A DNA stretch of 64,000 nt from Lumbricus terrestris. Its lineage: Eukaryota > Annelida > Clitellata > Crassiclitellata > Lumbricidae. Positions 1 through 10,800 of this stretch are shown one piece after another. The position numbers were made by a program, and so were the translations under genes. The DNA lies in contig OX457052.1 in assembly GCA_949752735.1 (NCBI GenBank), positions 18,702,649 to 18,766,648 on the forward strand, read 5' to 3'. The notes under the pieces were generated by a model, which ran no database searches, was not told where the DNA came from, and worked only from the letters and a program-made list of their open reading frames with translations. How positions within the stretch are numbered: position 1 is the stretch's first letter; each line of letters opens with the position of its first letter.

Positions 1-244
1 AGCGGTAAGGACCTCATCTAGCCTATAGGCCTACCACAGAACAGTGGTGGCATAGCAAGATCTATCAGAACCTTGGTGGCATAGGATAGAGATCGTTGAG
101 AGACAACTGCACTGGATGAAGTCACACTGCTAAACGATAATGGGAACACGGATTAGATACATAAGTTTATATAACGAAGGCAGTTCGTGTAAATGACTTT
201 GGAACTGAAGTAGTATTTTCGTTTAATAAAAGTCGGGTTGACAA

Positions 245-633
245 CAGGACTTTTCTAAAAGGAATTTTTAAACTAGGCTACACAACCAGCAATTTCAATC
301 TGGTGTGCTCTTCGGCGGAAAAATTCCTGACGACGCTTTTTGTCGTTCGCCGGAAATTTTCACAAAAACTTTCAAAGTCGCCGTCGAGAAAATCTGATGA
401 CCTTTTTTCTCTTTTTTAGTCATTCACCAAACATTTTTCTTTCTGCCGTATTTTTCACTGCACAACCCCTTCCTTCCTTACATTCCGGTCTTCCATGTAT
501 GATAAATCGGCTGCAGTTACCTTTTTATAATGATTTTCACTGCACAAGATTATTTTCACAACTGCACAAATTCATTTAGACTAGGCCTACCACTGCAGAT
601 TTTGTGTACAACTGCACGTTAGTAAAAGCCCTG
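245..633 (-). mobile_element. hAT-like MITE, CAGGGCTTTT family, reverse copy
   Basis: The right end reads AAAGCCCTG and the left end CAGGACTTTT, giving short inverted termini. The flanks GTTGACAA and GTTAACAC look like a decayed 8-bp target duplication (6 of 8 match). Internally it carries 'tgcagttgt'-type repeats and a poly-T stretch between GAC/GTC arms, both shared with the copy at 36116-36584 in the opposite orientation. No transposase is seen, so it is non-autonomous. Confidence 0.55.
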
Positions 634-641
634 GTTAACAC

Positions 642-1154
642 CGCAGCCCGGTACAAAAAGTTAACATGTCCCAACACGACGTGGCCATGGCAGCCAATAT
701 GAGACATGACAATATGAGGCAAGACATGACATAGGCCTAATAATTATGTAGGCTAATAAAGAAAAGTAAAGTTGATGTTATTTTTTACAGAGCATTTTGC
801 TATATTGAATGGATAGATTTGCCCACTCCTCCACTTCTGAAGGGTTCCTGCTACGACAAGTAGGCTAGTGCTGTCCTGGACTCCAGCTGGTCCGCTCTGA
901 GCGAAGTGACCTTGGCTGCTTTGGCAAGACGATCACACAGTCATGGGCTAGAGTAGGCCTATGCCTAGCCTACTGGTACTGTGAATTGCCTTTCAGGTTA
1001 CCAATAATAATTCAAGACCAATTGCATATTTTCGTGTTGCAACACCTCTCGAGGCTTTACACGAATGGGGATTATATTATTTGGATTCAATACCGTAGTT
1101 AATATGTTTTGTAAGTCTTGTGGTTCTAATACAGAGGCAGGGCGCGCACAATAT
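642..1154. other. Non-coding stretch, nothing recognised
   Basis: Ordinary intergenic sequence with several TAGGCCTA-type palindromes. No coding exon, RNA gene or element end could be supported. Confidence 0.5.
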
Positions 1155-1815
1155 AGGCCTTCTTCTTCTTCATGTTCTCTGCCCCACGGCAGGTTCGAAC
1201 TTCCGACGGCGCCACTCTTCCCGGTGTTGAGCCTCTTCTTTCAGTTTCCCATAACCTTCAACCAGCATCCAGTCCAGTAGTTTCTGTCTTTGTCTTCCTC
1301 TTTTTCTTTTTCCCTCGGTTCTTCCTTCAATGATCACTTTCAGAAGGGATTCTCCTCTCAGGATGTGTCCTATCCATTTCTTTTGTCTCATCTTTATTGT
1401 ATCCAACATTGCTCTTTCCTCTTCTACTCGCTGTAGCACCTCCTCGTTTGATACATGTTCAGTCCAACTAATCCTCTCCATCTTCCTCCATAACCACATT
1501 TCAAAAGCCTCCAGTCTTCTAGTATCTGCTTTCCTTAGAGTCCACGTTTCTGATCCATATAGTGTTACACTCCATATCAATGTTTTAATCATTCTTTTCT
1601 TGAGATTCCTACTCAATCCTCCTCTCAGCAATTCTTTCCTCTTCATGAATGCCTCCTTCCCCATTGCTATTCTTCTCCTGATTTCGCTATGGCATTTTGT
1701 ATCTGTTGTAACCACACTCCCTAAGTAACAGAACTCTCCGACCTGTTCTACCTTCTCTCCGTTGATTATTATCGTTACTGTTGTTTCCTTCTTCCTGCTG
1801 ATCTTCATTACTTTA
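1155..1815 (-). mobile_element. 5'-truncated non-LTR retrotransposon (LINE) with (GAA)n tail
   Basis: An open frame of 212 codons (1808 down to 1170) encodes the C-terminal part of an endonuclease/reverse-transcriptase type LINE protein. The recognisable blocks are FCYLGSVVTTD, then a Y-G-S-E-T-W segment, RLEAFEMWLWRKMERISW, and KKWIGHILRGES followed by a Gly/Arg/Lys-rich stretch. The catalytic FADD-type core is absent, so only the thumb and C-terminal region remains. Downstream on the minus strand is a small hairpin (CCTGCC.../GGCAG) and then GAAGAAGAAG, the 3' tail. The copy at 42893-43250 has the same tail. A dead 5'-truncated insertion is the simplest reading. Confidence 0.8.
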
Positions 1816-3050
1816 GTAATTGCTAATATAGGCCTATGTTCCAGTAAATATTTAAGTACCGGTATAGAATCACCTGTTGACCTGATAGACCCGATGGGAA
1901 CTTAGGGACAACACGCGCAGGTATAGGCCTATAGCCTAATCGCTAAAACTGCCAAAAGCCAAATACAACAAATATTTACCAGGTGTATATATTTGCCTTC
2001 CGGACAGAGGATATCAGGAATAAAGGAGGACATGTCCCACTTTTACTGGACTTCTGGCAACCTAAGGGGGACATGCCTGAACAACTAAGTCTGCTCCAAC
2101 AATTGTCAAAAGGACAGCATAATAATGAAGGCTCCGATTTACAACATAGCTGAACCAATAGCAAGAAGTGAATGATCACCTTATCTAACGCCAAAACCAC
2201 CCAACAAGCTGGCATTTGCAGCGTTGTTTGTAGCCTACTCATCACCACAGCTTTTATGAGAACGAGAAATTTCGGAAGTGTAATCCTACATCGCAACTCT
2301 TTTTCAGTGTCATTGTCACTTATGGCTAATAATTTTTTTAATACAACAACTAAAGTATTATTCATAATTAGAACGGGACAAAAAATTGTAGTAGTTAGTT
2401 TGTTCAATTAAGTGTCATTGGTAAACGATCTTATTCTACTCGGTGCGTTCTTCCTGCTCTATGCTTTCCTCTTGCGTCGCTCCGAGATTTACCGTTTGCT
2501 TCCTGTTTGATTCGGAGTGTCGGGTCAACTTGATGTGATGCAGGTCAGTTGTTTGACAGACGAAGACCACATCCCATCAAAGACTCTTAGACGGTCAACG
2601 GCAGTGCCTGCTGCATGGTTGCCATGAAACTCACGCAGGTTCGCAGCAAGGTCTACTGTAGTAACGTGTAGGCAACCTGCGCTGAGAGATATTATTTGCT
2701 CGTTAAGCCCTGCTGGGCCTCTGCCAGTGTGACTACAGCTAGACACTAACGCAGTTGCTTGAGAAACATTTTATGTTCCCTGATAAGTAGCGGAGAAGTG
2801 CTTAGTACCCTGATAAGATCACATGCATTTTACTGACTTACTGTAGCTTATAAGTCGTATGGTAGCGCTATGGACCATAGCCTATAGTGGCTAACTCCTC
2901 AACTGCATGGTTGTGAGGGACTCGAAAATTGCAAGAGGCCCATGGGCGTCTTGAGTATAGGAGTCAGACACAATGATCCTGCACGGCTGCATGCACCTCG
3001 TCAATGCGCAATGCTCTAATTCTCTTCGAGATGTTTGTGTGTTTGTGTGT
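1816..3050. other. Non-coding stretch, nothing recognised
   Basis: No exon with convincing splice sites and no element termini were found. Short open frames on both strands here look random. Confidence 0.45.
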
Positions 3051-3051
3051 G

Positions 3052-3078
<27 letters not shown>
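3051..3078. repeat. (TA)n microsatellite
   Basis: Uninterrupted TA dinucleotides, followed by a GTAGTATATATATATG variant. Confidence 0.9.
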
Positions 3079-3084
<6 letters not shown>

Positions 3085-3177
3085 TATATATATATGGTAT
3101 ACATGTACATGTTTGTGATTTATGTTTCTCAGTAAGGCTATCTCGAATTTTCCTGAAGTAGGAACGTTAAGCAACCA

Positions 3178-3376
3178 GGGAAAGAGGAGGACGAGAGGTG
3201 AGGGAGGAAGAGGGAGAGGAGGAGGAGGATGAAGAGGAAGAGGGGAGGAGGAGGAGGAGGAAAAGATGGAGTAAGAAGAGATAGATGAGAGGCGAAGGAG
3301 GAAGAGGAGGAGAAGGAAGAGTGGAGGAGGAGGAGGAAGAAGAAGAGGAGGAGGAAGAAGAGGAGGAGGAGGAAGA
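3178..3376. repeat. Purine-rich (GGA/GAA)n tract
   Basis: About 200 bp of almost pure purine on the plus strand, made of GGA, GAA and GAG triplets. It produces long low-complexity Ser/Pro/Leu frames on the minus strand that should not be taken as genes. Confidence 0.9.
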
Positions 3377-3524
3377 GACGACGAACGCAATTGTAGAGGG
3401 GAAGTGATGTAGGTCTATACAACTAATAACTTTTGTTCTCTTCGGGCACACGGGCAATCGATCTATAATGGTGCGACATTTGGCATAATTATAGCCACTT
3501 TCTATCGATCTGCTTCGTCTTTTT

Positions 3525-3655
3525 TGCCCCTTTCCCGAAAGCGTTGAAAACCATTTTTCGATCGTGGTTTGGTGTTGTCATAATAGGGAGCGCCTCTGAG
3601 GAGTTCTTCTTGAAATTGCGCTGTAAATTTACGTTTACGATTACAATGCCACCGG
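3525..3655 (+). repeat. SINE/LINE 3'-tail fragment
   Basis: It contains CCCGAAAGCGTT, GTGGTTTGG, GGGAGCGCCTCTGAGGAG and ends near ACGATTACAATG. The same blocks recur at 5340-5420, 39780-39925 and, inverted, at 57485-57600. This looks like a truncated retroposon carrying the tail module shared by the SINEs and a LINE of this genome. Confidence 0.55.
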
Positions 3656-3952
3656 ATGTTGCTTAATTAACAGAGGACTCATAGACACGGTTATAATTCT
3701 GAACTATCAGGATAGGCCTACTGAGGTCGGGAGTTTAAACCCCCGTCAAAAACATCCTTAGCAGAGAAAGAACCATGAAACAAAAAATCTGTTGAGTCGG
3801 TCATGGAAAGACATGAAAGAAGAAGTAATTCAAACATAATATTGTCAAGGTGCATTTCCAGACCACTGGCCCAGCAAACGGGAGCAGTTCTTCAACCAGA
3901 AATAGGCTACCATTCACCTGCATGAGAAGGCGTTGCAAGAAAAAGGCAACTC

Positions 3953-4063
3953 AGAGAACTTTGCAGAGAACCTTTGAAGAGAACCTTTGCAGAGAACCTT
4001 TGCAGAACCATTGCAGAGAACCTTGTTAGGGAACCTTTGCAGAAAACCTTTGCAGAGAACCTT
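3953..4063. repeat. Minisatellite, CAGAGAACCTTTG units
   Basis: About seven imperfect tandem copies of a 15-16 bp unit GCAGAGAACCTTT, with some units shortened. No coding sense was seen. Confidence 0.85.
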
Positions 4064-4084
4064 CTCTGATTAGCCCTGCAGAGA

Positions 4085-4170
4085 GTCTATCCGTTTCTCA
4101 TGAGACTTGAACCTGAGACTTTGGGCGTGTTAATATGTCAGCGCCCGCCCATCTAGTCTCGGCATCTGTT
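4085..4170 (-). repeat. tRNA-derived sequence (SINE head or tRNA pseudogene)
   Basis: On the minus strand the segment has a B-box-like GGTTCAAGTCTC and an upstream A-box-like TAGATGGGCGGGC at tRNA-like spacing. The acceptor stem does not close cleanly, so a functional tRNA is unlikely. Confidence 0.4.
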
Positions 4171-5205
4171 CCATATAACTATAGGGGCAAATTGTGGGAG
4201 TTACATTCGTAGCCTTAACCGTGTTACCAAAACACGGTGGATCCTATTTCAGTCCAAAGTAACTACACATGTTTTATAAACAGTATTCTATGTTGATCTT
4301 TCTGCTCTTCAATCTGTCTACCTACTGTTTATTCGACTGCTTTCATTATCGCGTCTCCTTCAATGCGTAACCCATAATTATGTATTTGATGAAGCTATTA
4401 AAAATGAACTATTAAAAGTCACAACCTTGACGAGTAGGCCTATTTATTAGACGTTTGCGTCGCAAAGTATAATACTCGCATACGATCAAGACATGAAACA
4501 TTATGTCATTCGCAGAAATGACATATTTGCATGCAATTCGTTTTCAGAAGATGTCTTTCTCAACCTTGCAAGTGTAAGCTGGCTATCATACTTGTGTATA
4601 GGCCTAAATCGTAAATTTTCATTATGGAGCCTATCTATATAGCCAACTGCTGGCCTGTAAATAGGCCTAGGCTATCCAGATGTCGCTCTTTGTGTAGTTG
4701 ATTTCAGCAGACGCAAGACTTTTGGTATGTATTTCTGCTAAGAGCTAACTTAAATAGTTTCAGTTTAAGCATTAGCCTACTTCAGCGGAAAGTCTATCAC
4801 AGTCGCATTACGCAGGACTAATCTACAACACGTAAGGTTTGATTTTTATTGGCATAAGAGCTCTACTTTAGAAACTGAACAAGGCTACGAAGGGAATAAC
4901 AACACTGTTTTAATTAGTATATTAGTATAGGGGCAGAAGTGTTGGTGGTAGAGTACTGTGGCAGTAATAACTATATGGTAGAATACTGTGGCAGAATACC
5001 TACGGTAAGGTGGTGGTGGAATTGGTACAAGGGTCCCCGCCGTTAATAAACGTCTGTGGTTGTTTTGCGAAGAGTTGCTATTATGGCAAGTTCAGGAATC
5101 CAAATGAAATTATTTGGCAATTTGAATTCTGCTACTGATAACTGATGTAAGGACAGGAGGTAGGAGGTCAGTAGACCTACACGTAGAAAGGAAAATGTCA
5201 AATGT
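4171..5205. other. Non-coding stretch, nothing recognised
   Basis: AT-rich sequence with several TAGGCCTA palindromes. No exon or element boundaries could be supported. Confidence 0.45.
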
Positions 5206-5440
5206 GGGGCGCGGTGGTGTAGTGGGTATGTTCGTTGCCTTAGAGCTGGAAGGTTGCAGGTCCGAATCTACCTCTAGTCGCCGTGTAGGGACCTTGGGCA
5301 AGTCATTCACGCTTCGCCCGCAATTGCTCATGCGCTTCGGCGTGAAACTCCGATGCAGTGTCTGCGCTGTAGTCGGGAGCGCCTCTGAGTAGGGAGGTCG
5401 AAGGGGCGCTATAACAAGTGCACACACAAACAAACAAATG
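5206..5440 (+). mobile_element. tRNA-derived SINE, near full length
   Basis: The head GGGGCGCGGTGGTGTAGTGG supplies an RNA polymerase III A box, and GGTCCGAATCT at 5259-5269 the B box, at tRNA spacing. The body follows and ends in GGGAGCGCCTCTGAG, GGGGCGCTATAAC and an (AAAC)n tail. A related copy lies in the opposite orientation at 11022-11200. It carries no coding capacity. The tail module resembles the 3' end of the LINE fragment at 14560-15052. Confidence 0.75.
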
Positions 5441-7600
5441 CTAATCATTGACAGTCAGCATGTTAATACCAAAGGTAAGAGATTCTGGGTACCTCATAAA
5501 AAATTATGTTGCAACCGTAAAGGTCAACCACACAATGAGAAACACATTTCGTTCTGCAAATGCGCCTCAAAACTCTCACTGTCTGGTGGAAAGCATCTAA
5601 GACCAACGATCGTGTCATCGATGCATGTCTGATCGGTTAGCTGCTGTCACTTTGAATCAACACCAGTCTGGTGTACATGTAGAGGATGTCGAAAGAAATA
5701 AAGGAAACAGACTTCTAGCCTTCTAGGTCGATTATTTTCAAATGCTGCATTCATCACGCTGATTTGGAGTGACCTTAGGACCAGACGTTACCATTTTTTA
5801 ACGTTTCCCGATTTTCCAATTGAGCGACCGAAAGATGACATTTGCATAGACAAACTGTGTTTGAGTGGCTCAGTCCGATTGCCATTTCAAACGTTTCACT
5901 AAAGAAGACAGAACATGTGCATCTGCATTTTTTCTAAACTGTCCATCCATACCAAGACCTGCATGCTTCAATTAGAATTGCATCCTTAAATCATTCATTT
6001 AGCTCTTGCACTAGTGTGAAATAGTAAATGGGATATCCGTAATACCGAGCAGCCTGATTTAAGGTCAAGAATAAAAAAGACTGATAGGATACAACTGCAG
6101 CTATTTGCGGATAAATTCAAGGGAAAGGACTGCCTATAATATTATATTCAAGGTCATGCACACGGTGCAATGTTAAGAAACCCATATTATACATATTATA
6201 CATGTACATAGAGTCCTAGTCCTACAAATCCGTGTTTCCAGCGGTATAGCCTATATATAGACTGTGTGAATATAAACTGTTATAAACTAGACTATAGACA
6301 GTGGTGAATTTTGACTACGACTCTAGACTACGCTATAGTTTCAAATTTGAGTTCTGTTTACACTGTCTATCTGTGTATGCGCGGGGTACGGACTAGTATA
6401 CAACTGTACATGTATACGGACAATTGATGATAGCTTCAAACTGTCTCTCTTTGACGATGCGCTTCTCGCACACATCGTTCTCATTTGAACGTCTGCCACC
6501 CGGATACCACCCACAAACAGAACTGCCAATGATTCTTATCTCACCTGTTGTGGTTTGATCCGTTATCGCTGATGCTATAGTAGGTCTATATAAAGAAGGT
6601 ACTTGCTCATCTGCCCAGTCAATCACTTTACTCCACAAGGTCATATACTTTATATAATTATTTTATGCACAGTATATATATATTATATGTAATACCTCCT
6701 CTACACCAGGCTGGTGCCAATAATGTGATCTAATAATTATATATTCAGTGTATAATATATGCACTATATATAATATCATCATCATCAGTTCCTGGCCTAT
6801 GTATGCATACGTGACTCATATACTGATATGCCTTTGCTAGACTCGTAGTATAATATGAAAGAGCATCCTGTATATACATAATATGATAGTTTTATGTAGA
6901 CTATGTTTGTATGCTTATTCTAGAACCAATAAATAGGCCAAAATCAATCCAGACTGTGCACGTATGCAGTTCGGAAAGGGCTCACATGCAGCATCCACTG
7001 AAGGAACGTTTTTGTCTGTCTTCTTCGAATTAGGTCACAGCATAACTCGTCAGCCAGGAATAGATTTTTTCAATACTATTTTCCGGCAGCGCAGTGAATA
7101 CTATTGAAAGGCTGCTGCGTCAATGCAGAAAGTGTGAGCAATGTAATTTCATATTCTATATGCAGTAAGCTGATAGACAAACAAAGGAAGTGATGTTCGT
7201 GTTACTGTCATGCCTATTCAGAGAATGGCTAACCTCCACCACTGGTTGTTCTCTACAAGTGCCAGTGCCAAGCCTGGATAAAGGAGGAGGGCGACACTAA
7301 TCATCTTTGATATAGTAGTGTCGTTAAACATGTAAAAAGGGAGAGAGAGAATGGCTGTCCAGTCTCTTGATAGCAGTGTTTTACTATTAAACTTGTCTGA
7401 TGATACATATATAATATATGTATTATACACAGTATAAATTATAGATATGTAATGCTATATATATTATATAAATTAAATTATTACCAGAAAATTTACTAAA
7501 ATGTAATTTTATCTGTTGAGAACCACCGCCATGTTTACACATGGATGCTAATTATACAGTGCCGATTTGGAGATAGCGCAGGAGCATGCGCTCCAAAGTG
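5441..7600. other. Non-coding stretch upstream of the small HSP gene
   Basis: AT-rich sequence with short TA-rich runs around 6670-6780 and 7400-7470. No exon or transposon end was identified. Confidence 0.45.
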
Positions 7601-7627
7601 TGGGCTTATTTTGGTATGATTAACTGT

Positions 7628-7640
7628 TTCTTGAATTCTT
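7628..7640 (+). promoter_or_regulatory. Possible heat-shock element
   Basis: TTCTTGAATTCTT lies about 180 bp upstream of the small HSP start codon. It contains the TTCnnGAA arrangement of a heat-shock-factor site plus a partial third unit. Single matches of this length occur by chance, so the call rests mainly on its place ahead of an HSP gene. Confidence 0.35.
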
Positions 7641-7814
7641 TGGGCAGTTGTCGAATTTTCACACTCTTCAAAAGGTAAAAATTTTACAAAATGCTTTGCT
7701 TCATGTTTTAGAATAATTCTGATAAAAAAGTTTCCAGCAGTCACTGCAGAACAAAACGAGTGAATCACGTTTGTGCCGCTGGAGAGGCCGCAGTGCGCCA
7801 CAACAACTGACAAC

Positions 7815-10800
7815 ATGACTACAGACAGATCGACGTCCTTCGTTCCAATTCAGCAGAAGCTGAACCAGCCGAAGGTCCTGCTTCCGGTCAGCGGACGGAA
7901 GTCGACCTCATCCTGCATCTGGGACGACATGCAGGGCTGGATGGAACAGCGCCAGAGGGAGTGGGACGACGAGATGACACAGCTGAAAAGCGAGTTCTTC
8001 TCGATCAAACCCGACAGACTGATGACGACGTCATCGACGTCACGCCGCAGCAGTGATGCGAGCAGTCTCCCGGAGAAGATGAGCATCGCCAGCAGCAGGT
8101 TCTACGACACCGACAAAGGATGCAGGATGTTCTGCGTCACTTTTGACGTCAGTCAGTTCGAACCGGAAGAGGTTAACATTCGGACGCAGGGGAACAGTCT
8201 AATCGTACACGCGAGACACGAAGAACGACGCAAGTATATCTTAATGTGTCTAGGCTATGTTATAAATATATGTTATAAATATATGTTGTAAATATATGTT
8301 ATAAATATATGTTATAAATATAATTATGTTATAAATATATGTTATAAATATACGTTATAAATATATGTTATAAATATATGTTACAAATATATGTTATAAA
8401 TATATGTTATAAATATATGTTATAAATATAATTATGTTATAAATATATGCATAGGCGCCGACTTGACCCAAAGAGTGTGAGTGCCCAAACGAATGTGAAA
8501 GAAATCCGCGCGTGAGCGCGGGAAAAATTTTTGAGCCGTTTTTGATAGGAGAGTTATTGAAATTACCTCTGTTCATAGGGGGAGACTAGTTCATGGTTTT
8601 AGGGGACGAACTCGCGGTCAAAGGACGATCGCCGAGCAGGGAAGGGCCGAAGGGGTTTGGGGAGGGATGTTCTCCTAACCATATTCGAATTTTTTTCTTG
8701 CCACACTGCGATGGTAGCATCTTAGGCTGTCATTTTTACGAAATTGTCGTGGTTTAAGACTTGAAAAGTATCCTTGGTGTTGTTAAAAAAATTTCCACAC
8801 AACATGAAATAGTGACATTTTAAGCTCTTATCTCATCAAAATTCCCTTTATTTCATTATTTAAAGATATGATTCAAGACTTCAATAAATATTCTTCCCAA
8901 TTGCTTAAAAAATTTGATCACAATTTGGGTCAACAAGTACTTCTCTTGGAATCCATACAGAAGAAAATCACAATCTTCATTAGCATGGGCATCTTCCCTA
9001 ATTAGATCAACACTCAACAGACTCAAATTTTGCACAAGAAATCAAAGAATTCTGTCTACATTAACCACTATTTAGTGAACCAATATTAACATTGTGGAAA
9101 ACAGTTTTTTAAATATTTTTCACAGAAAATTTAGTCAAGGCTGATTTGCCAATTAACGCAGACAAAAACATATCCAGCTTTTGTGATGCTGGGAGGTGAT
9201 TCTCGCGCAGTGAGGATCATTATATAATATATAGCCTAGCATGTACAATAAAAAGAAACAGTCATTCAAATCGTCGCCTTCGTCCGTAATAAAAAAATTG
9301 ACTGAAGCGGATCGAATGACCAGGATTTCGAGGTTTTCCTCGTATTACGGTATTCGTATGGGGTTCAGACTACCGGATGGGGTAAAACTGGAGTAATAGT
9401 AAGGTAGACTAAGTGAGACAAAAGAAAATATGTAAAAGACGAAATGATTTTTATAGATAAGCAATGCCAACAGGGAAATAATATCATAAAAAGCACATCT
9501 TGTTGGCTGATTTCTGGTGGTGCCCATGCATAGACGGGCCTCGCATGGCCAATTTCTGGTGGTGCTGAGCACTCACGGGCCTCGCAGAGTCGGCGCCCAT
9601 GAATATATGCTGTAAATATTTTCATCTATTGTTATCAATCGGGATAATAAAAAACGGAGTCGGTTACAACGCAGACAAAAATACAAGCGCTGCAGTCAGT
9701 CAACATGAGAGTCTGAAGGAAGAGCTTTAAGAAAAGCCGCTTTCTATTTTATGGTTAGCTGATTGTTATTGATGTTATTTACTAGATTTAAAAAAATATT
9801 TTTCATTCCTTTTTTTTCTTTATGTGAATTTGTTTAGCGCCTTTTCAAGGGGACTTCTCAAAGGCGCTCACAACCTCATAACAGCCAAATAGAACTGTTT
9901 TAAAGACGAGAGAGGAATGACTGAGAAATACTTCTAGAAAGATAGCGGAGCGTCAAGGACATGCAAGCCATTCCAGTTTGGGGTCCTACCATCGAAAAGG
10001 CACAGCTCTGCATAGTGGAAGTACGAGCAAAAGGAGCTGAGAGTAAACTATATTCAGCCGAACGAAGGGAGCGGAAATGGCGAGCACTCAGAGTAGGCTA
10101 CAGAGCACACAAAGGTAGATAGGACTCATAGGAGCAAGGCTAAGCACGCAGCACTTTATTCAAACTTTTAAAGAGGATCCTTAATGATTTTTTCCTTTTT
10201 TTTCTCTGATAAGACCGCAGATGTTGTGATTGGGTGCTTGTGGATGTGGTGATAGCGCCTGGGTAAATATACTGATGCTTGATTATAATATAAACATTCC
10301 ATTCGTACCTCTTCCATCATCACACGCGTCTTTGTACTCGTCGGTTACTTATACGGTTATACCCCTCTATATCTTACATCATCTGAATGTTGTTCTTTTG
10401 CATCACCTATTGAACATGCCTTAGCTTTAAGTGGGAGGATCGACTAGGGAGTGGCAGTGGAAACCTATCCAGGTTTTGCTATGTAAACTTTTATTTGTCT
10501 GGTATTAATCAGACAAGTCATTACTGCTGATTATTGCTAACACCACACACACACAGGCGCTTCAGTCTGCTTGAATCAGTGCATTAGGTATAATGATAGG
10601 GCCTAATGCTATGTGAGCCTTCTTTCTGGTTTCAATTAGACGCGTCACTGTTACTGATTACCGCACAGAGTCAAACTCTGCATTTGCTTAAGTTCTGTTT
10701 GAGAGTCTACCAGTTGGGTTTTGACTATGACGAGGCCCAGACCTCACGATTGCTGTCACTAAAAGATGATAACATTATTTTCATACCTTGAATCCTTTTT

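Noticed and set aside
3016..3457. Leu/Pro/Ser-rich minus-strand frames
   Set aside because: Translation of a purine-rich microsatellite in three frames.
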